Assembly: GCA_002359465.1 (NCBI GenBank)
Contig: DENA01000028.1
Coordinates: 1,999 to 28,072, forward strand
Reading direction: 5' to 3'
DNA length: 26,074 nt
DNA from: Ruminococcaceae bacterium UBA2656
GTDB taxonomy: Bacteria; Bacillota; Clostridia; Oscillospirales; Acutalibacteraceae
Below are positions 8,174-15,852 of this stretch, in pieces (positions within the stretch are counted from its first letter, which is position 1; every line of letters begins with the position of its first letter). The position numbers and the translations under genes are program-made. Below the pieces are notes generated by a model. That model ran no database searches. It was given only the letters and a program-made list of their open reading frames with translations, and was not told the DNA's origin.

Positions 8174-8202
8174 TGGATTTTTTCTTTTATCACAGTTATA
8201 CT
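8174..8202 (+). promoter_or_regulatory. Possible activator-dependent promoter of mglB
   Basis: TATACT at 8197-8202 is a good -10; 17 bases upstream the -35 position reads TGGATT, a poor match. Weak -35 elements are typical of promoters needing an activator bound just upstream. Confidence 0.35.
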
Positions 8203-8233
8203 ATCCAATAGAACGATGCAAACGTCTTAAAAT

Positions 8234-8249
8234 TTGTGCAATAGCACAA
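8234..8249. promoter_or_regulatory. Palindrome in the mglB leader
   Basis: TTGTGC-AATA-GCACAA, perfect six-base arms around four bases. It could be a repressor operator or a small RNA hairpin. No regulator is identified. Confidence 0.3.
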
Positions 8250-8297
8250 GAAGTGAAGAGTTTGCGAACAATCACAAAGAAAGTAGGGGATTTTTTA

Positions 8298-9392
8298 ATG
8301 AAAAAAATTGTTGCATTGATTCTGGCCACATTGATGATGGCCTCAGCAGCAGTGGGCTGCTCCAGCACAACAACAGAGAGCAAAGCTGCCTCGGCGGCGG
8401 AGAGCAAGGCTGCAGAAAGCGCTGCGGCAAGCACGGCGGCTGCCGGCGATGTCAACGTCGGTGTCTGCATCTACAAATTCGACGATACCTTTATGACAGG
8501 TGTCCGCAACAACATGACTGCTCAGGCAGGAACACTGGGTGCGAAGCTTGACATTGTGGACTCTCAGAACAAACAGCCGACCCAGAACGAGCAGGTGGAT
8601 ACCTTTATCACCAAGGGTGTTACCGCACTGGCCATCAACCCGGTTGACCGTACCGCGGCTGCCCCGCTGGTAGAAAAAGCAAAAGCGGCAAGCCTTCCGA
8701 TCGTATTCCTGAATCGTGAGCCTGAAGCCGACGTTATGAAGAGCTACGACAAAGTCTGGTATGTAGGCGCCAAAGCCGAGCAGTCCGGAACAATGTCCGG
8801 CGAGATCATTGCCGATTATTTCAAGGCGAATAAATCCGCCGATAAGAACGGCGACGGCAAAATCCAGTATGTAATGCTGCAGGGCGAGCCGGGCCATCAG
8901 GATGCCACGCTCCGCACACAGTATTCCGTGGAAGCAATCAAAAAAGCGGGCTTCGAGCCGGTTAAACTGGCTGCCGATACCGCAATGTGGGATAAGGTCA
9001 AAGCGACCGACCTGATGAACACCTTCATTTCCTCCCAGGGCCTTGACAAAATCGAAGCCGTTCTCGCAAACAACGACGACATGGCTCTCGGCGCAATCGA
9101 AGCTTTGAAGGCGCAGGGCTACAACAAGGGCGACAAAACAAAGTATATTCCGGTTGTCGGTGTTGACGCCACAGCTCCCGCACTGGCCGCAATGGCTGAC
9201 GGTTCCATGTTGGGCACCGTTCTGAACGACGGCGAAAACCAGGGCAAAGCAACAGTGAACATCGCGGTTGCGGCTGCTCAGGGCAAAGAAATTACAAAAG
9301 ATACAGTCGGCTATGAAATCACAGACGGCAAGTATGTTTGGATTCCTTATGTTAAGGTAACAACGGAAAACTACAAGCAGTTCCAGAAATAA
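8298..9392 (+). CDS. mglB: Galactose/methyl-galactoside ABC transporter substrate-binding lipoprotein MglB
   Basis: Extracellular sugar receptor for the MglABC importer, 364 aa. MKKIVALILATLMMASAAVG is a lipoprotein signal peptide with Cys21 as the lipidation site, followed by a Ser/Ala/Glu-rich linker. Hallmarks of galactose/glucose-binding protein are present: YKFDDTFM near the start of the first lobe, VDRTAA, NREP, the EF-hand-like calcium loop DKNGDGKIQ (from residue 182), GHQDATLRT, NNDDMALGAIEALKA, GVDATAPA and GTVLNDGENQ. These match the residues that in E. coli MglB contact galactose or glucose and calcium. The ATG at 8298 is chosen because AGGGGA precedes it and the signal peptide begins there; an in-frame ATG 141 bases upstream is rejected. 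mglA follows after a 113-base gap with hairpins. A closely similar paralogue lies at 16836-17888. Confidence 0.95.
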   Translation: MKKIVALILATLMMASAAVGCSSTTTESKAASAAESKAAESAAASTAAAGDVNVGVCIYKFDDTFMTGVRNNMTAQAGTLGAKLDIVDSQNKQPTQNEQVDTFITKGVTALAINPVDRTAAAPLVEKAKAASLPIVFLNREPEADVMKSYDKVWYVGAKAEQSGTMSGEIIADYFKANKSADKNGDGKIQYVMLQGEPGHQDATLRTQYSVEAIKKAGFEPVKLAADTAMWDKVKATDLMNTFISSQGLDKIEAVLANNDDMALGAIEALKAQGYNKGDKTKYIPVVGVDATAPALAAMADGSMLGTVLNDGENQGKATVNIAVAAAQGKEITKDTVGYEITDGKYVWIPYVKVTTENYKQFQK

Positions 9393-9398
9393 TTGCAG

Positions 9399-9418
9399 CT
9401 AATTCTCGGTTGAATTAG
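9399..9418 (+). repeat. Small stem-loop after mglB
   Basis: CTAATTC-TCGGTT-GAATTAG, seven paired bases with a six-base loop, immediately 3' of the mglB stop. Too AT-rich to terminate alone; it may shield the mglB mRNA end together with the larger hairpin downstream. Confidence 0.4.
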
Positions 9419-9437
9419 TAGTTTCAGGGGTTACTGT

Positions 9438-9484
9438 TCAACGGGGAATGCGAAAGCGGAGGCTTTGCGTTCCCCGTTGATTTT
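9438..9484 (+). terminator. Strong hairpin between mglB and mglA (attenuator)
   Basis: TCAACGGGGAA (9438-9448) pairs with TTCCCCGTTGA (9470-9480), and the stem continues through GCGAAAGC/GCTTTGC with one bulge, around a GGAG loop; TTTT follows. It should terminate part of the transcripts or protect mglB mRNA, giving excess receptor over MglA and MglC. Confidence 0.7.
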
Positions 9485-9505
9485 AGCAAAAAGGAGGAAT
9501 GGTGT

Positions 9506-11005
9506 ATGGGCGAATATGTGTTGGAGATGAAAAATATCACAAAAGTATTTCCCGGCGTAAAAGCGCTGGACAACGTCAGCCTGAAGGTCAGGCCGGGCAG
9601 TGTTCACGCGCTGATGGGCGAAAACGGGGCCGGAAAATCAACCCTGATGAAATGTCTTTTCGGTATCTATCAGGAAGACGGCGGAGAGATTATTTTAGAC
9701 GGGAAGCAGGAAAATATTACAAGCTCAAAGCAGGCGCTTGATTTGGGCGTCTCCATGATTCATCAGGAACTGCACCCCATTCGTTTCAGGCCGGTTATGG
9801 AAAATATCTGGCTGGGACGGTTTCCGATGAGAGGAATTGCGGTGGACCGAAAGGCCATGATCCGCAGGACCAAAGAACTTTTCAAAGAGATAGACCTTGA
9901 TGTCAATCCGGAGGTACTCGCCGGCAGCCTGTCTGCTTCCAACCTTCAACTGGTTGAGATTGCAAAGGCTGTCAGCTACAATTCGAAGATAATTATTATG
10001 GATGAGCCGACATCTTCTTTAACGGATAATGAAACGGAACATCTTTTTAAGATTATACGTCAGCTTCAGGCAAAGGGCTGCGCCATCATTTACATATCCC
10101 ATAAAATGGAGGAAATCCTCAAAATTGCGGATGAGGTAACGATTATGCGCGACGGGCAGTATGTAGGCACATGGCCCGCCGGTGAACTGACGACCGACCT
10201 GATTATCAGCCGCATGGTCGGGCGCGATATGACAAACCGCTTTCCGCCCCGGACCCATACCCCGGGCACCGAGGTTGTGCTGAAGGCGGACGATTTGTGT
10301 TCCCCTCTCCCGAAATCTTTCCAGCATGTCAGTTTTGAACTGCACAGGGGCGAGATCCTGGGAATCGGCGGACTGGTCGGCGCGCAGCGCACAGAGCTGG
10401 TCGAGGCGCTGTTCGGGCTGCGGGCCATTGAATCCGGCTCAGTGGAAAAGGACGGCGAGGAGTTTAAGGTGAAATCCGTACAGGACGCGAAAAAGCACGG
10501 AATTGCACTTTTAACGGAGGAACGCCGCGCAACAGGCGTGTTCGGGATTCTTTCCGTACTGGACAATACGGTGATCGCTAGCCAAAAGGACTATGCAAAA
10601 AACGGCGTGCTCCAGCAGGGCAGACGCTTGAAAGCCGCCAGGGAAGCCAACCAGCAGCTGAATGTAAAGACCCCCACGATGGAAACGCTGATGCAGAACC
10701 TTTCAGGCGGAAATCAGCAAAAGGTGCTGATTGCGCGCTGGCTGCTTACGCATCCGGATATTCTGATTCTGGACGAACCGACTCGAGGAATCGATGTCGG
10801 CGCCAAGTACGAAATCTATACGATTATGCTGGATTTGATCCGGCAGGGAAAGTCCATTATCATGATTTCTTCCGAAATGCCCGAACTTTTGGGCATGTCG
10901 GACAGGGTTATGGTTATGTGCGAGGGCAGGGTTTCCGGCGTGCTGAACCGTGACGAAGCCGATCAGATTGAGGTTATGCGTCTGGCGACGAAATTTGTCC
11001 AGTAG
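9506..11005 (+). CDS. mglA: Galactose/methyl-galactoside ABC transporter ATP-binding protein MglA
   Basis: Tandem ATPase that powers sugar import at the inner membrane face, 499 aa, normal for MglA/RbsA-type proteins. The first nucleotide-binding domain has Walker A GENGAGKST (38-46), a degenerate signature LSASNLQLVEIAKA and Walker B IIIMDEPTSSL (Asp166-Glu167). The second has the degenerate Walker A GLVGAQRTE typical of the family, a full signature LSGGNQQKVLIARWL (from residue 399) and Walker B ILILDEPTRGID (Asp423-Glu424). One complete site of each element across the two halves is the usual arrangement for sugar importers of the CUT2 class. AAAGGAGG stands eight bases before the ATG. Substrate is assigned from the adjacent mglB. 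The ORF is intact, and mglC follows within 30 bases. Confidence 0.95.
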   Translation: MGEYVLEMKNITKVFPGVKALDNVSLKVRPGSVHALMGENGAGKSTLMKCLFGIYQEDGGEIILDGKQENITSSKQALDLGVSMIHQELHPIRFRPVMENIWLGRFPMRGIAVDRKAMIRRTKELFKEIDLDVNPEVLAGSLSASNLQLVEIAKAVSYNSKIIIMDEPTSSLTDNETEHLFKIIRQLQAKGCAIIYISHKMEEILKIADEVTIMRDGQYVGTWPAGELTTDLIISRMVGRDMTNRFPPRTHTPGTEVVLKADDLCSPLPKSFQHVSFELHRGEILGIGGLVGAQRTELVEALFGLRAIESGSVEKDGEEFKVKSVQDAKKHGIALLTEERRATGVFGILSVLDNTVIASQKDYAKNGVLQQGRRLKAAREANQQLNVKTPTMETLMQNLSGGNQQKVLIARWLLTHPDILILDEPTRGIDVGAKYEIYTIMLDLIRQGKSIIMISSEMPELLGMSDRVMVMCEGRVSGVLNRDEADQIEVMRLATKFVQ

Positions 11006-11031
11006 AGTTAAAAATGAAAGTGAGGTTGCGT

Positions 11032-12255
11032 ATGATGCAAGGAGAGAAAGTAATTCCCCGGCAAAAATTCGCGGTAATTTACATAATTGTCGGTGTTGTG
11101 CTTGCGGTTCTCGGATTTATTTTGAAATTTGCCGTTTACAATAAGAAAATGTATGATATGCCGTTGATGCTGATCGGAATCGGCGTGATTCTGTGTATTT
11201 ACGCCGGATTTCAGATGCTGAGTTCGGAGCGTCTGGGAGAGGTTGTGCTTTCAGGCAAATCGGCTAAGACCTTTTTGACAAACAATGCAATTATTCTTGC
11301 GCTGCTGGCGCTGGTTGTCGTCATTATTTTTATTGAGCCCCGTTTCATGCAGATTAAGGTTTTGCTCGATATTATGACGCAGTCATCCACAAGACTGATT
11401 ATCGCTCTGGGTATCTGCTTCACCCTTTTAATTGCGGGTACCGACCTTTCGGCAGGCCGTATGGTCGGTCTGGCGGCAGTTATCTCCACTTCCCTGATGC
11501 AGACGGCGGAATATAAAAACAGATTTTACCCAAATCTGCCTCAGATCCCGGTTGTGGTTGCCATTCTCGCTGCCGTGGCGGCGTGCCTGCTGTTCGGCGT
11601 TTTGAACGGCTATCTGGTCGCCCGGTTCGATATGCATCCTTTTATCGCAACTTTGGCGGTACAGGTTATCATTTACGGCGCATGTTCGCTGTACTTTGAC
11701 CTCCCCCCGAACAATTCTCAGCCAATCGGCGGAATTCGCCCCGACTTTGCCTTACTTGGCCAGAAAAAGTTGTTTACGTCCTTTTTCGGCGGATTCTCCG
11801 TTTTAATTCCTATTGCGCTTATTATCACTTTGATCATCTGGTTCGTTTTGAATAAAACAGTGTTCGGTAAAAATGTTTATGCCATCGGCGGCAACCGCGA
11901 GGCGGCTATTGTATCCGGCGTCAATGTGTTTGCTACGATTATGTTTATCTTTATTCTCGCCTCTGGCCTTTACGGCATCGGCGGCGTACTGGAAGCGGCA
12001 AGAACCGCAGGGGCAACCAATAACTACGGCAACGGCTATGAGCTGGACGCCATCGCGGCCTGCGTGGTCGGCGGTGTTTCGCTCAACGGCGGCGTCGGTA
12101 AGATTCGCGGTATTGTGACCGGTGTCTTAATCTTTACCGTTATTCAGTATGGCCTGCAGTTTATCAACGTAAGCCCGATGTGGCAGCAGATTATCAAGGG
12201 CATTATTATTGCCGTTGCTGTTGCAATCGACCTGTCCAAGTACAGGAAAAAATGA
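11032..12255 (+). CDS. mglC: Galactose/methyl-galactoside ABC transporter permease MglC
   Basis: Membrane permease of the CUT2 sugar importer, 407 aa from the chosen start. The conserved BPD_transp_2 core includes LIIALGICFTLLIAGTDLSAGRMVGLAA, FDMHPFIATLAVQ, VFGKNVYAIGGNREAA, the ATPase-contact region around SGVNV, and ELDAIAACVVGGVSLNGGVGKIRG. Compared with E. coli MglC (336 aa) it has about 70 extra N-terminal residues with two further hydrophobic segments (around residues 10-30 and 42-60), a layout I believe is common in Clostridia. The frame opens at 11014, but the ATG at 11032 is preferred because AGTGAGG lies six bases before it whereas the first ATG has no ribosome site; a third ATG follows at 11035. 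The gene closes the transporter operon and is followed by a hairpin. Confidence 0.93.
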   Translation: MMQGEKVIPRQKFAVIYIIVGVVLAVLGFILKFAVYNKKMYDMPLMLIGIGVILCIYAGFQMLSSERLGEVVLSGKSAKTFLTNNAIILALLALVVVIIFIEPRFMQIKVLLDIMTQSSTRLIIALGICFTLLIAGTDLSAGRMVGLAAVISTSLMQTAEYKNRFYPNLPQIPVVVAILAAVAACLLFGVLNGYLVARFDMHPFIATLAVQVIIYGACSLYFDLPPNNSQPIGGIRPDFALLGQKKLFTSFFGGFSVLIPIALIITLIIWFVLNKTVFGKNVYAIGGNREAAIVSGVNVFATIMFIFILASGLYGIGGVLEAARTAGATNNYGNGYELDAIAACVVGGVSLNGGVGKIRGIVTGVLIFTVIQYGLQFINVSPMWQQIIKGIIIAVAVAIDLSKYRKK

Positions 12256-12289
12256 TTTCTCCGTTTTACGTCTCATACTATTCCCGCAG

Positions 12290-12320
12290 ACGGCCCGTGC
12301 AGCAAAGCTGTGCGGGCCGT
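12290..12320 (+). terminator. Terminator-like hairpin after mglC
   Basis: ACGGCCCG-TG-CAGC-AAA-GCTG-TG-CGGGCCGT: eight outer and four inner base pairs with a two-base internal mismatch. The tail is TTTGCGCTT, a poor T-tract, so termination may be partial. A separate promoter for the next operon starts 19 bases downstream. Confidence 0.5.
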
Positions 12321-12338
12321 TTGCGCTTATGATATTCG

Positions 12339-12367
12339 TTGCACATTCAACAAAAAAATGGTACAAT
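12339..12367 (+). promoter_or_regulatory. Sigma-A-type promoter of the sensor/regulator operon
   Basis: TTGCAC (12339-12344), 17-base spacer, TACAAT (12362-12367), giving a leader of about 30 bases before the response regulator ATG. A close match to consensus suggests constitutive basal expression of the sensing genes, independent of the mgl promoter. Confidence 0.75.
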
Positions 12368-12403
12368 AATAACAGTTACCGTACCGATTGGAGTGAAATT
12401 TTT

Positions 12404-14008
12404 ATGGCACTTTACCGTGTTCTTCTTGTGGATGATGAAGAAGAAATACGCGAAGGCATTATTCGGAAAATAGATTGGGCCCGTTTGGGATACACCATTG
12501 TGGGCGATGCGGAAAACGGGCTGGAAGCCCTGGAGAAAGCGGAACACCTGCACCCGGACGTTGTGATGACGGATATCAAGATGCCGTTTATGGACGGGCT
12601 GGAGCTGGGGGAACGCCTGCGCGTGGTCCTGCCTTCGGCAAAGCTGATTATTTTTTCGGGATTCGACGATTTTGAGTACGCGCAGAAAGCGATTAAGATC
12701 AATGTAGCCGAGTACGTTTTAAAGCCCATCAATTCGAATGAGCTGACTGAGACGTTAAAAAAACTGAAGCAGCAGCTTGACCGTGAATTTGCGGAAAAAC
12801 GCGACGTGGAAATGCTGCGGCGGAGTTATATGGACAGCCTTCCCGTTATGCGCGAGCAGTTTCTGGTCGGCCTGATTGAGGGCCGCATTTCCGAAGAACG
12901 GCTGCGGGCGCAGGCGCCGCTTTTCAAGATTGACCTGACGGCGGCGGACCGGTGGGCGGTCGCGCTTGTCCGCGCCGATTCCGCGCCGAAGGACGACGCT
13001 GCCCTGCACGGGGCGGAGGAACTGATTCCGATTTCCCTGAAATGCACCGTGGATGAAATTTTGGGGAATTACTGCGCGTTTACGGGATTCCTTTACTCCG
13101 ACTGTGTGGCGGTAATTGCGGAGCTGAAGCCGGAAAACGACATTGTGCCGCTGATTGACGGGATGAATCAGGTGTGCAAATCCGCCGAACGGGTACTCGG
13201 CGTGAAAGTGATGGCCGGCGTGGGCACGGTGTGCTCCGTGCTGACGGAGATCCGCCACTCCTACCGGGAGGCGCAGAACGCGCTGGATTACAGCGCGACC
13301 ATGGGCGCAGGCAAGGCCATTTATATTGCGGATGTGGAACCCGACACCTCCGTCAGGCTTCAGTTTGACGAGCATGACGAACGTGAAATTACAAACGCGA
13401 TCAAAATGGGTTCGGAGCAGGACATTGCCGGCCGGATCAGCGTGCTGTTCACACGCTTTGAAACGCTGCTGCTTCCGCTGAGCCAATATCAGATTTATTT
13501 AATGGAGATGATGACCTCCCTGCTGAAGGTTATGCACGCGTATGAGCTGAGCACGGAGGAGATTTTCGGCGCAAATTTCAATTATGTCAATACCATCGCC
13601 TCCCTTCATTCTCCCGCGGAAATGAAACAGTGGTGCACGGATTGCTGCATCAAAATCAGCATGCTGATCAAGCGCGAGCGCGTGGACTCCACCAAACTGC
13701 TTGCGCAAAACGCCAAGCAGTATATCGCGGGGCATTACCAGAACGCCGATCTTTCCGTGGAAAGTCTCTGCTCGTTCCTGCACGTCAGCCCCGCCTATTT
13801 TTCAACGATCTTTAAGCGGGAGACCGGTATGAGCTTTGTCGCGTACCTGACGGAGGTGCGCCTGCAGGAGGCGGTCAACCTGCTGAATACCACAGGCGAC
13901 AAAACCTATGTCATCGCCGGCAAGGTGGGTTATACCGAGCCGAATTATTTCAGCTATGTTTTTAAAAAGAAATTTGGTGTATCGCCATCAAAATACAGGA
14001 GCAACTGA
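12404..14008 (+). CDS. YesN-type response regulator with AraC-family DNA-binding domain
   Basis: Cytoplasmic transcription factor of a two-component pair, 534 aa. The N-terminal receiver domain has the acidic pair Asp10-Asp11, the phospho-acceptor Asp57 in VVMTDIKMPFMDG and Lys107 in YVLKPIN. The middle about 280 residues are the poorly conserved linker of this class, with the typical segment AGVGTVCSVLTEIRHSYREAQNAL. The last about 100 residues are a double helix-turn-helix AraC domain: NADLSVESLCSFLHVSPAYF and VGYTEPNYFSYVFKKKFGVSP. The frame extends upstream to 12209, but the ATG at 12404 is chosen because it follows GGAG, starts the receiver domain exactly (MALYRVLLVDDEEE) and lies downstream of a consensus promoter. 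The sensor kinase follows after 23 bases. Its likely target is the mgl promoter, by position and by analogy with YesN-type regulators of sugar transport; not shown directly. Confidence 0.93.
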   Translation: MALYRVLLVDDEEEIREGIIRKIDWARLGYTIVGDAENGLEALEKAEHLHPDVVMTDIKMPFMDGLELGERLRVVLPSAKLIIFSGFDDFEYAQKAIKINVAEYVLKPINSNELTETLKKLKQQLDREFAEKRDVEMLRRSYMDSLPVMREQFLVGLIEGRISEERLRAQAPLFKIDLTAADRWAVALVRADSAPKDDAALHGAEELIPISLKCTVDEILGNYCAFTGFLYSDCVAVIAELKPENDIVPLIDGMNQVCKSAERVLGVKVMAGVGTVCSVLTEIRHSYREAQNALDYSATMGAGKAIYIADVEPDTSVRLQFDEHDEREITNAIKMGSEQDIAGRISVLFTRFETLLLPLSQYQIYLMEMMTSLLKVMHAYELSTEEIFGANFNYVNTIASLHSPAEMKQWCTDCCIKISMLIKRERVDSTKLLAQNAKQYIAGHYQNADLSVESLCSFLHVSPAYFSTIFKRETGMSFVAYLTEVRLQEAVNLLNTTGDKTYVIAGKVGYTEPNYFSYVFKKKFGVSPSKYRSN

Positions 14009-14031
14009 AGCCAAGGCCTGGAGTTGATAAA

Positions 14032-15852
14032 ATGCGGAAAAAAGCAAGGGACTTTATCGATAAAATAACCCAGCTTCTGCAGAAAAAAAGCCTGCAGTTT
14101 ACAATTTCCATCACCTTTACCGCTGTTACGGTGGTGGGAATGCTGATTGTCGGCGTTTCCCTTTCCATGCGTTTTATCAGTTCCAGTGAAAAAATGGTGT
14201 CGGACGACAGTACGCGAATGGTGGACCAGGTTAACCTGAATCTGGACAACTACCTGCGCAATATGATGCGTATTTCCGACTCCATGTATTACCGTGTGAT
14301 TAAAAATGCGGATTTGTCGACCGACAACATCAGCAATGATATGAGCCTTCTTTATGAGACAAACCGCGATTTGCTCATCAGCATCGGGGTGTTCTCCAAT
14401 TCCGGGAAAGTCATTGCGGCCGAGCCGCTCACGCAGCTCAAGCCCTCTGCCAATGTGAGCGGGGAAAACTGGTTTAAAAATGCCGCGCGTAAAATTGAAA
14501 ACTGCCACTTTTCCACCCCGCATGTGCAGAACCTGTTTGTGGACCCGGACAATAAATACCGGTGGGTCGTTTCGCTCAGCCGTTCGGTGGAACTGACCAG
14601 TGCCGGCTCCATCACGCACGGCGTCCTGCTGGTTGATATGAATTTCAGCGGGATTGAGCAGATCTGCAAAAACGTCGATCTGGGCGAATCCGGCTATATT
14701 TATCTGATTGACGGGAACGGCGAGATCATTTACCATCCGCGCCAGCAGCTGATCTATTCCAATTTAATCCATGAAAATAATTACGCCGCCGCGAAATACG
14801 ACGACGGAAACCATAACGAAACCTTTGAAGGGCAGCAGCGGCTGGTTACAGTGAAGACCGCGGGGTATACCGGCTGGAAGATCATTGCCGTCACCCCCAC
14901 GCAGGATATTACCTCCAACTATCAGCAATTCAGGCTCTTCACCCTGTTTTTTATTTTCTTTGCGATTTTCCTGATGATCTTTGTCAATATGTTCCTGTCC
15001 TCACGCATCGCCAATCCGCTGAAGGAGCTGGAGCTGTCCGTCAAGGATCTTGACAAAGGCAATCTGAACGGAATCGATATTTCCATTTCGGGCTCCTACG
15101 AGGTCCAGCATCTGGGTAAAACAATCCGTTCCATGGTAGACCAGCTCCACCGGCTGATGGACGATATCGTCACGGAGCAGGAGTCCAAGCGGAAGAGCGA
15201 GCTGGACGCGCTCCAGTCCCAGATTAACCCGCATTTCCTGTACAACACACTGGACTCCATCATCTGGATGATTGAAAACGAGCGGTATGACGGCGCGGTC
15301 ACCATGGTAACGGCGCTGGCAAGGCTTTTCCGCATCAGCCTGTCGAAGGGGAAAAACATTATTACCGTGGCAGACGAACTGGAGCACGTCCGCAATTATC
15401 TGACGATTCAGAAAATGCGATACAAAAACAAGTTCAGCTATGAAATTACGGCGGAACCGGAAACCCTTCCGTGCGCCACCATCAAGCTGATTGTTCAGCC
15501 GCTGGTTGAAAACGCCATTTATCACGGCATGGAGTTTATGAGCGGAGACGGGGAAATTCGGATTAACGCCTACCGTGATGGGAATGATTTATATATCGAT
15601 ATTATCGACAACGGCCTCGGCATGCCGCAGGAGCAGGCGGACGCGCTGCTTACGGAGGAAACCACAAAGGTCCGCGGAAAAGGCTCTGGAATCGGGCTCA
15701 AAAACGTGAAGGAGCGGATTCAGCTGTATTTCGGCAGCGAGTACGGCCTTGCAATTTACAGCGAACCCGACGAGGGAACCACAGCCAGAATCCATCTTCC
15801 GCTAAAAACACTGGAGGAAGCGGACGCAGGCGAAGGGGGCACAGCGAAATGA
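14032..15852 (+). CDS. YesM/LytS-type sensor histidine kinase
   Basis: Membrane histidine kinase, 606 aa, partner of the preceding response regulator. Residues 21-46 form the first membrane helix, and about 250 residues of extracellular Cache-like sensor follow (including SGYIYLIDGNGEIIYHP). The second helix is near residues 301-321, then comes a HAMP linker (SSRIANPLKELELSVKDLDKG). The His_kinase domain carries the phospho-acceptor His401 in QINPHFLYNTLDS, and the C-terminal ATPase has LVENAIYHG (N box), DNGLGMP and GKGSGIGLKNVKERI. The ATG follows GGAG. Its last four bases overlap the start of the next gene (ATGA), which couples the kinase to a sugar-binding protein. In the XylFII-LytS xylose sensor a membrane-anchored binding protein is the ligand-sensing partner of such a kinase; here the partner genes suggest a galactose-type ligand, which is inferred. 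Confidence 0.94.
   Translation: MRKKARDFIDKITQLLQKKSLQFTISITFTAVTVVGMLIVGVSLSMRFISSSEKMVSDDSTRMVDQVNLNLDNYLRNMMRISDSMYYRVIKNADLSTDNISNDMSLLYETNRDLLISIGVFSNSGKVIAAEPLTQLKPSANVSGENWFKNAARKIENCHFSTPHVQNLFVDPDNKYRWVVSLSRSVELTSAGSITHGVLLVDMNFSGIEQICKNVDLGESGYIYLIDGNGEIIYHPRQQLIYSNLIHENNYAAAKYDDGNHNETFEGQQRLVTVKTAGYTGWKIIAVTPTQDITSNYQQFRLFTLFFIFFAIFLMIFVNMFLSSRIANPLKELELSVKDLDKGNLNGIDISISGSYEVQHLGKTIRSMVDQLHRLMDDIVTEQESKRKSELDALQSQINPHFLYNTLDSIIWMIENERYDGAVTMVTALARLFRISLSKGKNIITVADELEHVRNYLTIQKMRYKNKFSYEITAEPETLPCATIKLIVQPLVENAIYHGMEFMSGDGEIRINAYRDGNDLYIDIIDNGLGMPQEQADALLTEETTKVRGKGSGIGLKNVKERIQLYFGSEYGLAIYSEPDEGTTARIHLPLKTLEEADAGEGGTAK

Larger units (their letters stand above)
7985..8297. other. 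Divergent intergenic region upstream of mglB
   Basis: No gene is visible here. An in-frame extension of mglB to an ATG at 8157 exists but lacks a ribosome site and precedes an obvious signal peptide. The stretch holds several regulatory-looking elements: an inverted repeat GAACG-N7-CGTTC (8014-8030), a palindrome TGTTTT-ATAC-AAAACA (8080-8095), a direct repeat with 21-base spacing (8137-8171), a possible weak promoter (8174-8202) and a palindrome TTGTGC-AATA-GCACAA in the presumed leader (8234-8249). Confidence 0.7.

Noticed and set aside
8157..8297. An in-frame upstream extension of mglB by 47 codons
   Set aside because: No ribosome site at 8157, and the extension would bury an obvious lipoprotein signal peptide that begins at 8298.
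12209..12403. Upstream extension of the response regulator by 65 residues
   Set aside because: It overlaps the end of mglC, runs through a terminator-like hairpin and a consensus promoter, and the receiver domain begins exactly at the ATG at 12404.
12755..13486. Minus-strand open frame of 243 codons
   Set aside because: It lies inside the response regulator gene; its His/Arg/Gln-rich translation is typical of an antisense shadow.
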